DNA from: Bradyrhizobium sp. 149
GTDB lineage: Bacteria; Pseudomonadota; Alphaproteobacteria; Rhizobiales; Xanthobacteraceae
Length of the DNA stretch: 64,000 nt
Direction: 5' to 3'
Assembly (NCBI RefSeq): GCF_023073915.1
Contig: NZ_JADPKK010000022.1
Span: forward strand, 124,001-188,000
Shown here: positions 55,018-63,732 of the stretch, piece after piece
How positions within the stretch are numbered: position 1 is the stretch's first letter
Layout: each line of letters begins with the position of its first letter
Notes under the pieces: model-generated
Database searches by the model: none
What the model saw: only the letters and a program-made list of their open reading frames with translations
What the model was told of the DNA's origin: nothing
Translations under genes and position numbers: made by a program

Positions 55018-56303
55018 TCCTGCGCCTTTTCCGGCCCCTCATACGCGATGCCGCGGATCACTGCGGCGCTGCCGAACTTCTTGCGCAAGCTGTCCACCGC
55101 GCGCTCGGCGTGGGCCGCACGGCGATCGAGCATGTCGGTGTCGTCGGCGACTGAACCCTCGCGCAACGCGCTGACGCCGGCGCCCATCAAGCGGAAGGCG
55201 GTGCCATCGATCTCTTTTGCCAGCATCTCGCGGCAGATCGAGAAGATCTTTGCGGCAAGCTGCGTCGGGGCCGTGATCGACTGCGAGCGCGTGCGCTGGC
55301 GGAAATCGGCGGTCTTGAGTTTCAACGTGACGGTTGAGCCGGCGAGTTCGCTGCTCTTGAGGCGAGACGACGTCTTCTCGCAGAGCCGCCACAAAATCTT
55401 CTCCAGCGTCGCGAAGTCGCGGATGTCGGTCTCGAACGTGGTTTCGCTCGAAATCGTCTTGGCGCCGCGGTCAGGCTCGACGCGGCGGTCGTCGATGCCG
55501 CGCGCGAGCCGCCACAGCCTGCGGCCGTCGCTCGGAAACTGCCGCATCATCTCGATCTCGTCGGCCTTCTGCAGGTCGGCGATGATGCGGAAGCCGCGTT
55601 GCATCAGACGCTCCTGGGTCGCCGGTCCAACGCCGAAGATGAAACCGACCGGCCTCGAAGCCAGCATCAAACGCGCTTCCTCCTGGTCGAGCGCGGCAAA
55701 CCCGCGCGGCTTGTCGAGGTCCGAGGCGATCTTGGCCAGGAACTTGTTGCAGGAGAGGCCGACCGAGACGCTGATACCGATGTCACGCTCTATGTTACGT
55801 GCGAACCGCGCCAGCACCTTGGCCGGGATCATGCCGTGCACCCGTTCGGTGCCGGAGAGATCGAGAAAAGCCTCGTCGATCGAGAGCGGCTCGACCAGCG
55901 GCGTCAGTGCCTGCATGGCTTGGCGCACCTCGCGCCCGACCCGGACATATTTCGCCATGTCCGGCGGGATCACGGCTGCATGCGGGCAGGCTTCCAACGC
56001 CTTGTACATCGGCATCGCCGAGCGCACACCGTAGGTGCGCGCGATGTAGCAGGCGGCCGACACCACGCCGCGTTTTCCCCCGCCGATGATGACGGGCTTG
56101 TCGGCGATGTCAGGGTTGTCGCGCTTCTCGATGGTCGCGTAGAAGGCGTCGCAGTCGATATGGGCGATGGTCAGGCGCGCGAGCGCGCGGTGGCGGACGA
56201 GGCGGGGGGAACCGCAGGCGGAACAGCGCCGCACGCCCATATCCAGATCGGCCGAACAATCCCGGCAGAAGCAGCGGGGCCCAGCCGTCTCCAAGGAACT
56301 CAC
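55014..56303 (-). CDS. dinB: DNA polymerase IV (Y family) with N-terminal zinc-ribbon-like extension
   Basis: 429 residues from GTG 56303, which overlaps the DUF3572 stop by four bases (GTGA); a TTG at 56321 is an alternative. Residues 11-30 form a zinc-ribbon-like pair (Cys13-x2-Cys16 and Cys27-x2-Cys30), an extension not found in standard DinB. The polymerase follows: catalytic IDCDAFYATIEK (Asp50, Asp52), YGVRSAMPMYKALEACP, and SIDEAFLDLSG with its acidic pair. Translesion and error-prone synthesis is expected. Confidence 0.94.
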   Translation of the reverse strand: MSSLETAGPRCFCRDCSADLDMGVRRCSACGSPRLVRHRALARLTIAHIDCDAFYATIEKRDNPDIADKPVIIGGGKRGVVSAACYIARTYGVRSAMPMYKALEACPHAAVIPPDMAKYVRVGREVRQAMQALTPLVEPLSIDEAFLDLSGTERVHGMIPAKVLARFARNIERDIGISVSVGLSCNKFLAKIASDLDKPRGFAALDQEEARLMLASRPVGFIFGVGPATQERLMQRGFRIIADLQKADEIEMMRQFPSDGRRLWRLARGIDDRRVEPDRGAKTISSETTFETDIRDFATLEKILWRLCEKTSSRLKSSELAGSTVTLKLKTADFRQRTRSQSITAPTQLAAKIFSICREMLAKEIDGTAFRLMGAGVSALREGSVADDTDMLDRRAAHAERAVDSLRKKFGSAAVIRGIAYEGPEKAQE

Positions 56304-56611
56304 GGCACGTCGCGCTCCCAATTGCGGTCGCCGAGCGCGTCGCCGAGAACCTGCCGCGCTGCGGCAACGTTGGTCGGATGCAGTTCCGCAGCGCTGGCAA
56401 ACGCCTTCACGGTGGCGTCATCGCGCATGACGAAATCGAGCACGCTGAGGAGGAAATTGGGGTCCGAGGCGGCATTGCGCAGCGTCTCCGGGCCGACCCC
56501 TGTCTCAGCCAGGAACAGGCCCAGCCGCTCAGGCTCGCCTGCGACGAAGGACAGCGCCTGAAGCGCAACGATTTCAGCGACTTCGCGGGGGTTGTGAACA
56601 GGCTTTTTCAC
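56300..56611 (-). CDS. DUF3572 family protein
   Basis: 103 residues. Family pattern: AEIVALQALSFVAGEPERLGLFLAETGVGP (in two adjoining pieces) and LLSVLDFVMRDDATVKAFA. All-helical, no membrane span. First gene of an array with dinB and the ACT protein, joined by four-base overlaps. Role unknown; position next to dinB suggests shared transcription only. Confidence 0.88.
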   Translation of the reverse strand: MKKPVHNPREVAEIVALQALSFVAGEPERLGLFLAETGVGPETLRNAASDPNFLLSVLDFVMRDDATVKAFASAAELHPTNVAAARQVLGDALGDRNWERDVP

Positions 56612-56852
56612 GTGGCCGGTTTGCCTTTCCGTTAACTTTAGGTGTCTACTTTGGAGTCACCATGCCCGAGTCTCGTGCCTAAGTCTTGCGACCCCGGACA
56701 AGCAATCGGAAACCACATCGCAGAAAGTCGGCCCCCGGGTTTAACGAAACTCAAGCGAATCTGAGGCTAGTTTGAATCCAGTTTTCGAAGCGCCGGCGAG
56801 CGGCGCCTGAGGCGTCACATGTATCGGTCTGTGGACCAAACAGGAGGGCAGG

Positions 56853-57218
56853 ATGGCTAAGACCGTCCTGATCGTGGAAGACAACGAGCTCAATATGAAG
56901 CTCTTCCGCGACCTGTTGGAGGCGCACGGCTACCAGACCTCCGGCACCAGCAACGGCTACGAGGCGCTCGACCTCGTTCGCAAGATGCGGCCCGACCTCG
57001 TGCTGATGGATATCCAATTGCCGCAGGTCTCAGGCCTGGAGGTGACGCGCTGGATCAAGGACGATCCGGAACTGCGCAGCATTCCCGTCGTCGCCGTCAC
57101 GGCGTTCGCGATGAAGGGCGACGAAGAGCGCATCCGCGAGGGCGGCTGCGAGGCCTATTTGTCCAAGCCGATCTCGGTCGGCAAATTCATCGAGACGGTC
57201 CGGCGTTTCATCGGATAG
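56853..57218 (+). CDS. divK: DivK single-domain response regulator
   Basis: 121 residues, receiver domain only: acidic Glu9-Asp10 in IVEDNE, phosphoacceptor Asp53 in LMDIQLP, Thr in VTAFAM and Lys in LSKPIS. Start ATG has GGAGGGCAGG upstream. DivK is the cell-cycle switch whose phosphorylation state is set by PleC and DivJ and which controls CtrA activity. It is followed by pleD after 14 bases, as in Caulobacter. Confidence 0.95.
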   Translation: MAKTVLIVEDNELNMKLFRDLLEAHGYQTSGTSNGYEALDLVRKMRPDLVLMDIQLPQVSGLEVTRWIKDDPELRSIPVVAVTAFAMKGDEERIREGGCEAYLSKPISVGKFIETVRRFIG

Positions 57219-57232
57219 GAAGTGAGTTCATA

Positions 57233-58606
57233 GTGTCCGCGCGTATCCTCGTCGTCGATGACGTCCCTGCCAACGTCAAGCTGTTAGAGGCCCGCCTCTC
57301 CGCCGAATATTTCGACGTGATGACCGCTTCGAACGGCACCGAGGCGCTGGCGATCTGCGCCCGTGCCGAATGCGACATCATCCTGCTCGACGTCATGATG
57401 CCGGACATGGATGGTTTCGAGGTCTGCCGCCGCCTCAAGACCGATCCGGCCACGCATCACATTCCGGTCGTGATGGTCACCGCGCTCGACAGCCCGTCCG
57501 ACCGCAATCGCGGGCTGGAGGCCGGCGCCGACGATTTCCTCACCAAGCCCGTCTCCGACGTCGTGCTGATCGCGCGCGTGCGGTCGCTGACGCGGCTGAA
57601 GATGATGACCGACGAGCTGCGGATGCGCGCCATCACCTCGCTCGAGATCGGCATGCAGGCGCCCGAGCGCACTGCGATCTCCGACACCGGCAAGGGCGGC
57701 CGCATCCTGCTGGTCGACGACCGCCAGTCCTCCTTTGAACGGCTGGCGACGATCCTCGCCGTCGAGCACACCATCGACGTCGAGCCGAACCCGACCGAAG
57801 CGCTGTTCCACGCCGCCGAGGGCAATTACGACCTCTTGATCGTCTCGCTCGACCTCAACAATTTCGACGGCCTTCGGCTGTGCAGCCAGGCGCGCTCGCT
57901 GGAGCGCACGCGCCATGTGCCGATCCTGGCGATCGCCGACCCCGAGAACTCGACGCGGCTGCTCCGGGGCCTCGAGATCGGCGTCAACGACTATCTGCTG
58001 CGTCCGATCGACAAGATCGAGCTGCTGGCGCGCGCCCGCACCCAGATCCGCCGCCGCCGCTACACCGACCATTTGCGCGACAACGTGCAGAACTCGATCG
58101 AGATGGCGATCACCGACGCGCTCACCGGACTGCACAATCGCCGCTACATGGAGAGCCATCTGGCCACGCTGGCCGAGCAGGCCGCGACCCGCGGCAAGCC
58201 GCTGGCGCTGATGATCCTGGACATCGACTACTTCAAGTCGATCAACGACAATTACGGGCACGACGCCGGCGACGACGTGCTGCGCGAATTCGCCGTGCGG
58301 GTGCGCAAGTCGATCCGCGGCATTGACCTTGCCTGCCGCTACGGCGGCGAGGAATTCGTCATCGTGATGCCGGAGACCGATCTCCACGTCGCCGGCATGG
58401 TCGCCGAGCGCCTGCGCCGCTCGATCGCAGGCGAGCCCTTCGCGATCCACAAGGGCGCCAAGCGCATCGAGGTCACGATCTCGATCGGCCTGACCACGCT
58501 GGAGCAGAAAGGCGAGGCGGTTGGCGACGTCCTCAAGCGCGCCGACACCGCGCTGTACCGCGCCAAGCACGACGGCCGCAATCGCGTGGTGTCGCACGCG
58601 GCGTGA
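57233..58606 (+). CDS. pleD: PleD diguanylate cyclase response regulator
   Basis: 457 residues from GTG 57233. Two receiver domains (first about 1-120, with VDDVPANVKLL and LLDVMMPDMDGFE; second about 150-285, with degenerate VDDRQSS) and a GGDEF domain. The catalytic motif is GGEEF (about 370-374). The RGID motif 6-9 residues before is an allosteric inhibition site. It makes cyclic di-GMP and drives cell-pole differentiation. Order divK-pleD is the standard one. Confidence 0.95.
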   Translation: MSARILVVDDVPANVKLLEARLSAEYFDVMTASNGTEALAICARAECDIILLDVMMPDMDGFEVCRRLKTDPATHHIPVVMVTALDSPSDRNRGLEAGADDFLTKPVSDVVLIARVRSLTRLKMMTDELRMRAITSLEIGMQAPERTAISDTGKGGRILLVDDRQSSFERLATILAVEHTIDVEPNPTEALFHAAEGNYDLLIVSLDLNNFDGLRLCSQARSLERTRHVPILAIADPENSTRLLRGLEIGVNDYLLRPIDKIELLARARTQIRRRRYTDHLRDNVQNSIEMAITDALTGLHNRRYMESHLATLAEQAATRGKPLALMILDIDYFKSINDNYGHDAGDDVLREFAVRVRKSIRGIDLACRYGGEEFVIVMPETDLHVAGMVAERLRRSIAGEPFAIHKGAKRIEVTISIGLTTLEQKGEAVGDVLKRADTALYRAKHDGRNRVVSHAA

Positions 58607-58914
58607 GGGCTCTCGCACCAAAAGTGCGAAAACAACCCCATGCACAGTAGCCGGCACTCGTCGGATCAATGGCTTACGCGGGTGGCAAAAATCGCCTGCG
58701 CGGGTAGCAAGCCTGTTTGACTCGTCGGGCAAAACAGGAGCATCCTGCTAGCATCCCGAACGTCCACGATCTCTGCTGTCATTCCCCGCGAAGGCGGGGA
58801 GTCCAGTACGCCACGGCTTCTCCATCCAACGACTGTCTCTGGAATACTGGATCACCCGCCCCCGTGCGCCATTGCGCACAAGGCGGGTGATGACAGCGAA
58901 CGATGCGGCAGCGA
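58607..58914. other. Intergenic region with dispersed repeat
   Basis: 308 bases between pleD and the TetR gene, without an ORF. The second half is occupied by a composite palindromic element (58775-58897). Bases 58607-58770 include a short A-rich stretch but no recognisable terminator. Confidence 0.55.
58775..58897. repeat. Composite palindromic repeat element
   Basis: Outer arms TGTCAT (58777-58782) and ATGACA (58890-58895) enclose CCCCGC/GCGGGG (58784-58799), CCAGTA/TACTGG (58803-58808 with 58845-58850) and a nested hairpin ATCACCCGCC/GGCGGGTGAT (58851-58891) with inner GTGCGC/GCGCAC. Such TGTCATTCCCCGCG repeats recur in Bradyrhizobium-type genomes. It lies 18 bases from the TetR stop. Confidence 0.75.
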
Positions 58915-59526
58915 TTACGGCGGCGTGGGTTTGCGCCCCGTCGTAGCCTTCACCGGCTTCGCATCCCCCACATCCACCCCGGCATTCCGCAGCAGCACCG
59001 TCGCCGCGTCCTTCGCGGCACGCGCCATCGCGGGATCGTCGCGGACGAGGTCCTGCGCGATCGAGCCATCGACCAGCAGCGCGAGCTGCGTTGCCAGCGC
59101 CTCCGCGTTCGTCACGCCGAGCTCGTTCAGCCGGTCGCGAAACCAGACGCGGCGGCTTTCCTTGAAGGCGATTGCGATCTTCTTCACGGCGCGGTCCGCC
59201 GGGCCAAGCTCGGCGACCGCATTCACGAACGGGCAGCCGCGAAAGTCTTTTGCGGCGAAGCGGCGCTCCAGCGAATCGAAGGTGGCGAGGATCTGCTCGG
59301 CCGGGCGCTTGTCCGAGGCGCGGGGCTGCACGAAGCGGCGCTCCAGATAGGCCGCGATCAGCGCGTCCTTGGACGGGAAGTGGTTGTAGAGCGTGCGCTT
59401 GGAGATGCCGATCTCGGCCGCGATGGTGTCGACGCCGATGGCGCGAATGCCTTGCAGATAGAACAGCTTGTCGGCGGTCTCGAGGATCCGCTCTTTCATC
59501 GTCTGTGGGGCGGGCGGGGGAGCCAT
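58915..59526 (-). CDS. TetR family transcriptional regulator
   Basis: 203 residues. N-terminal helix-turn-helix: RILETADKLFYLQGIRAIGVDTIAAEIGISKRTLYNHFPSKD in continuous TetR style (two adjoining parts). The C-terminal ligand domain includes RGCPFVNAVAELGPADRAVK, the TetR_C-type seen in regulators of efflux genes. The last 25 residues are basic and probably disordered. Divergent from the MFS gene with a palindromic operator between. Confidence 0.92.
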   Translation of the reverse strand: MAPPPAPQTMKERILETADKLFYLQGIRAIGVDTIAAEIGISKRTLYNHFPSKDALIAAYLERRFVQPRASDKRPAEQILATFDSLERRFAAKDFRGCPFVNAVAELGPADRAVKKIAIAFKESRRVWFRDRLNELGVTNAEALATQLALLVDGSIAQDLVRDDPAMARAAKDAATVLLRNAGVDVGDAKPVKATTGRKPTPP

Positions 59527-59578
59527 GCGGCGGTGAATGTCCTGTTCGCTTGACAGCGCCTGCTATCCATAGCCTAAG

Positions 59579-59594
59579 TACACAGGTCTGTGTA
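59579..59594. promoter_or_regulatory. Palindromic operator between TetR and MFS genes
   Basis: TACACAG-GT-CTGTGTA, a perfect 7-bp inverted repeat with a two-base centre. It lies 53 bases before the TetR start and 62 before the MFS start, a typical place for a TetR protein controlling both genes. An independent copy elsewhere would weaken the link. Confidence 0.65.
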
Positions 59595-59655
59595 ACCAAA
59601 ATCAACTGATATTGCAGACCACGGCGTTCGCGCCGCGCCGGCGAGGGAGAAGAAA

Positions 59656-60894
59656 ATGCCGCTACTGCAGGTCCTGCGTCCGACATTGCCCATCCTGATC
59701 GGCGCCTCGATCATGCTGACGCTGAGCATGGGGCTGCGCCAGAGCCTCGGCATCTTCATGCAGCCGCTGACCCACGACATCCATCTGTCGATCTCCGACT
59801 TCACGCTGGCGCTGGCCGTGCAAAATCTCGCCTGGGGCTTTCTCCAGCCGCTCGCAGGCGCGATGACGACGCGCTATGGCTTCCGTCCGATCATGATCGC
59901 CGGCTCGTTCATGTACATCGCGGGCTTGGTGCTGATGGCGACCGCGAACGGTCTCGTCGCCATCATGATCGGTGCCGGCGTGCTGATCGGCACCTCGCTC
60001 GCCTGCACCGCCGCGGCGATCGCGATGTCGGTGGCGGCGCGCGCGGTGCCCGCAACGGTGCGCTCGACAGTGCTCGGCATCGTCTCCGGCGCGGGCTCGC
60101 TCGGGGCACTGCTGTCAGCGCCGATCGGGCAGATGCTCAACGAGGGATTCGGCTGGCGTGTCGGGCTCGTCGGTTTCGTGGTGATGTCGGTGCTGATGAT
60201 CCCGGCGGCCTGGTATGCCGGGCGTGTCGACGCGGTCCCGCTGCCGAAGCCCGCGACTGACGAGATCGTCGATGCCACGGCGATGATTGCAGCGAAGACC
60301 GCCTTTGGCAACGCGTCCTTCGTGGTGATGACCTGCGCCTATCTCGTCTGCGGCATGCAGCTCGTGTTCCTCACCACGCATTTGCCGTCTTATCTCGCGA
60401 TCTGCGGCCTCGATCCGATGCTGAGCGCGCAGACGCTCGGCATGATCGGCGGCTTCAACGTGCTGGGCTCGCTGTTCTTCGGCTGGGCCGGCGAGCGCTG
60501 GAACAAGCTCGCGCTGCTCGGCGGCATCTACGTCGTGCGCTCGCTGGCGCTGGCCTGGTACTTCATGCTGCCGGCCACACCTGCCTCGACCTTGCTGTTC
60601 GGCGCGATCATGGGCTTTTTGTGGATGGGCGTGGGACCGCTGGTCGCGGGCGCAGTCGCGGAGATGTTCGGCCTGCGCTGGCAGGCGATGATCCAGGGCC
60701 TCGCCTTCATGAGCCACCAGATCGGCAGCTTCCTCGGCGCCTACGGAGGCGGCCTGCTCTACGACGCGCTCGGCTCCTACACCATGGCCTGGCGTATCGG
60801 CGTCGCGCTGGGTCTGGCCGGCGGCATCGTGCAGGTGGCGTTTGCGCTGATCAGGCCGTCGCAGCCGTCGGCGCCGGTGTTGAAGGCGGCGTAG
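59656..60894 (+). CDS. MFS transporter
   Basis: 412 residues, 12 predicted spans. First span starts LPILIGASIMLTLSMGLRQSLGIFMQPLTHD, a signature of OFA/monocarboxylate-type MFS proteins (in two adjoining pieces); the RP and FG loops (TTRYGFRPIMIAG) match family use. Substrate unknown. Next to TetR with shared operator, it may export or take up the inducing compound. Confidence 0.87.
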   Translation: MPLLQVLRPTLPILIGASIMLTLSMGLRQSLGIFMQPLTHDIHLSISDFTLALAVQNLAWGFLQPLAGAMTTRYGFRPIMIAGSFMYIAGLVLMATANGLVAIMIGAGVLIGTSLACTAAAIAMSVAARAVPATVRSTVLGIVSGAGSLGALLSAPIGQMLNEGFGWRVGLVGFVVMSVLMIPAAWYAGRVDAVPLPKPATDEIVDATAMIAAKTAFGNASFVVMTCAYLVCGMQLVFLTTHLPSYLAICGLDPMLSAQTLGMIGGFNVLGSLFFGWAGERWNKLALLGGIYVVRSLALAWYFMLPATPASTLLFGAIMGFLWMGVGPLVAGAVAEMFGLRWQAMIQGLAFMSHQIGSFLGAYGGGLLYDALGSYTMAWRIGVALGLAGGIVQVAFALIRPSQPSAPVLKAA

Positions 60895-61166
60895 GGCGCG
60901 CCTAATCGTCCGCTTGGGAGTTTGGAGCGGGCGCTGCGCTGTTTCGTCGTGGTCGACAGCTTGTGACCCCAAGCGGAATCGTTGCCCGTCCGAGGTGCGG
61001 CTCAGGCGGCCCAATAGGGATCGTCCCGACCAGCCGCGTAGGCGGCCACAGGATCGGATCATCGGGCGAACTGGCTTTGGCACTGCATTCGTTCTAAGCT
61101 CTGGGTTGACGCCGAAGGCGAAGCAGTTCGTCGAAGCGCGAACAAAAAAGCACAGGGGGGATCATC

Positions 61167-62447
61167 ATGTCCGCGTTGTCACGCCGCGATTTCCTGGCAC
61201 TTTCGACATCGATTGCCGCCGTCGGCCTCGCCTCGTCGGTGCAGGCCGCGATGGGGCCGAACGACAAATACGATCTGGTGATCCGCGGCGGCGAGGTTCT
61301 CGACCCCAGCCAGTCGCTGCGCGCCAGACGCGATATCGGTATCCGCTGGGGCGTCATTGAGACGGTGCAGGAGACGATTCCTGCCGAGCGCACGCTGAAG
61401 AGCATCGACGCGTCGGGCAAGCTCGTGATGCCCGGTCTCATCGATCTGCATAGTCACGTCTATCCCTACGGCTCGGCAATCGGCATTCCCGCCGACGAGC
61501 TCGTACAATTCCAGGCTACGACGACCGTCGTCTCGGCGGGCGACGCCGGGGTCAATAATCTGGCGGCGTTGCGCCGGTTCATCGTGGCCCAGACACGGGC
61601 GCGGATGTACGCCTTCGTCCATATCGCCAATAACGGCCTGTCGGCGTTCCCGGCCGCCGAGCTGTACAATATCGACGTCGCGCAGACCGAAGCGTGCGCA
61701 ATGGCGCTCGCCGAGAACGCCGACTTCCTGCTCGGGGTTAAAGTGCGGATGTCCGAGAATGTGATCTACAAGCACGGGCTCGAGCCGCTGAAGCGCGCCA
61801 TCCAGGCTTGCGAGATGTGCGGCTGGCCAGCGAAGATGATGGTGCATATCGGTGGCGTCGAGTCCAAGGAGCTGATGTCGCAGATTCTCGACCTGCTCCG
61901 GCCGGGCGACGTGCTGACGCACGCCTATTCGGGCGCCCCGAACATGTCCAACGTCTTCACGAATATCGTTCAAGAGGGCAAGCTGCTGCCTGCGGCTCTG
62001 GCGGCCAAGCAGCGTGGCGTCATGTTCGACGTCGGTCACGGCGGCGGCAGCTTCGATTTCACCGTAGCGGAAGTGGCGATCCCCGGTGGATGCGCTCCGG
62101 ACACGATCTCGTCCGATATTCACGTCTTCTCCGGCAACTCGCCGGGCATTCCGTTCCTGCCCAACGTGATGAGCAAGTTCATGACGCTCGGCTTTACGCT
62201 GGAGCAGGTGGTCGCGATGGCCACCACGGCCCCGGCGAAAATCATCAATCGCGCGCCGAAGATCGGCACTTTGCAGGTCGGTGCGCCCGGCGATGTCGCC
62301 ATCATGGAGCTGGTGGAGGGGCCGGTCAGCTTCGTCGACACCCGCAACAACAAGAGGGACGGGAAGGCCTATCTCAAGCCGATCCAGACCGTCATCAACG
62401 GGGTTCCCTTCGGCCGGCCGTATCAGGCGCCATTCGCAGTGAGATAG
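61167..62447 (+). CDS. Tat-exported amidohydrolase/deacetylase family metallohydrolase
   Basis: 426 residues, ATG preceded by GGGGGGATC. A twin-arginine signal (SRRDFLALS) is at residues 5-13 and leads to a hydrophobic segment ending VQAAMG. Amidohydrolase features: DLHSHVYPYG (metal His pair), a carboxylated Lys candidate in GVKVRMSEN, metal His in MVHIGG and LTHAYSG, and Asp in SSDIHVFSG. Related enzymes remove acyl or amide groups. Substrate unknown; export of an enzyme of this class is less usual. Confidence 0.83.
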   Translation: MSALSRRDFLALSTSIAAVGLASSVQAAMGPNDKYDLVIRGGEVLDPSQSLRARRDIGIRWGVIETVQETIPAERTLKSIDASGKLVMPGLIDLHSHVYPYGSAIGIPADELVQFQATTTVVSAGDAGVNNLAALRRFIVAQTRARMYAFVHIANNGLSAFPAAELYNIDVAQTEACAMALAENADFLLGVKVRMSENVIYKHGLEPLKRAIQACEMCGWPAKMMVHIGGVESKELMSQILDLLRPGDVLTHAYSGAPNMSNVFTNIVQEGKLLPAALAAKQRGVMFDVGHGGGSFDFTVAEVAIPGGCAPDTISSDIHVFSGNSPGIPFLPNVMSKFMTLGFTLEQVVAMATTAPAKIINRAPKIGTLQVGAPGDVAIMELVEGPVSFVDTRNNKRDGKAYLKPIQTVINGVPFGRPYQAPFAVR

Positions 62448-62493
62448 CGAGCCGGGCAAGGGCCGGACAGGTGACAAGACGGCAGAGCAACGG

Positions 62494-63732
62494 CTAGGAC
62501 GCTGCGACACTTACCTTGATGCGGACGGGCCGTGGAGGGCGCAGTCCTCTGCCCAGTGCCGGGCGGCGGGAGACCGGTTGTTTGGCCGGTAGCCTGCCGA
62601 GGTGCGAGACGGTTTGCATCAGCGCGGATCTGACGGCGGGCTCGATCTTCGCGCAGATGAACCAGCAGACCAGCACGAGCATGCCCAGCGCGATCCATAC
62701 CGCCGAGGTGGCATCGAGGCCGGCATCGACCAGGGCACGAATGATCGCCGTGCCAATGACGTTGTGAGTGAGATAGAGCGGATAGGTGATCAGTCCGAGC
62801 GTTCTCAAAGAGGCTGGTGCTTCAGGAGAAGCTCTGCCCGCAGAGCGCCTGCTCCGGTTCGCGGCAACGGCGATGAAGAGCACCGCGGCCGCCCAGACCA
62901 TGATCGGCACGAGAGCCGATTGATCCGCGATGGCGGGGATGGACGACAAAAAGAACGAGGCAAAGAAGTAGATCTCTGCGGCGCCCGAAAGAAACGTGAC
63001 GGCAATGGCGACCTGTTCGAGCGTGGTCAATTCTCTGTTTGCGGAAATGAACAGCCAGATCCCGAGCGCAAAGAAGCAGCCATGGCTCAGCAGGAATGCT
63101 GCGCATGGCACCCGAAACATCAGGATGACCAGATAAGGCAAGTCGGATGGCGTCATGCATGACAGTACGAGCAACGCGACGGCGTTGAAAATTGCGCTGT
63201 AGATGGTGAGACCAAAGGCCAGGTGTCGCAGCGTGACCTTCTTCGTGAGCATAGCGCAGAACACGAGTCCATAGAACGCTGTTTCGGCGGCCAGCGTCCA
63301 ATAGACTTCGTCAAGCCATTGGCCGGTGACGCCCTTGGGGACCATCAGCATGGCGTGGATGTAGGGCAGGATGAATTCGGATGCCGGTCGGCTCCCGAAG
63401 AGAAGCAGGACGAGCAAGGTCGCGGTGGCGCAAATCCAGACCGCCGGATAAAGCCTGAGTGCGCGACCAAGAAGAAACTCGCCCGGCGAAGAATTGCTCG
63501 CGGAATTCGCGATGACGAAACCCGAAATGACGAAGAAGATTTCAACGCCGACCCAGCCGAACCATGTGTAGGGCGCGGCGGAGGGGTAGAGCACATCGGC
63601 GGCGACGGTGCGCTCGAAGCCCGGGACGCCAATCGAGGCCCAGGCCGAGGACCAGAACATCTGGTGAAAGATCGCGACCCCGAGGGCGGCGGCGAAGCGC
63701 AGCGGATCCAGCAACGGCAAATGGCTCTTCAC
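62494..63732 (-). CDS. Acyltransferase 3 family membrane protein (OafA-like)
   Basis: 412 residues, about ten membrane spans. Family motif LLDPLRFAAALGVAIFHQMF with catalytic His is at residues 7-26; the second motif WFGWVGVEIFFVISGFVIA is at about 57-75. The C-terminus is basic. Members O-acetylate sugars in surface polysaccharides. It is convergent with the amidohydrolase gene, 46 bases apart. Substrate unknown. Confidence 0.88.
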   Translation of the reverse strand: MKSHLPLLDPLRFAAALGVAIFHQMFWSSAWASIGVPGFERTVAADVLYPSAAPYTWFGWVGVEIFFVISGFVIANSASNSSPGEFLLGRALRLYPAVWICATATLLVLLLFGSRPASEFILPYIHAMLMVPKGVTGQWLDEVYWTLAAETAFYGLVFCAMLTKKVTLRHLAFGLTIYSAIFNAVALLVLSCMTPSDLPYLVILMFRVPCAAFLLSHGCFFALGIWLFISANRELTTLEQVAIAVTFLSGAAEIYFFASFFLSSIPAIADQSALVPIMVWAAAVLFIAVAANRSRRSAGRASPEAPASLRTLGLITYPLYLTHNVIGTAIIRALVDAGLDATSAVWIALGMLVLVCWFICAKIEPAVRSALMQTVSHLGRLPAKQPVSRRPALGRGLRPPRPVRIKVSVAAS

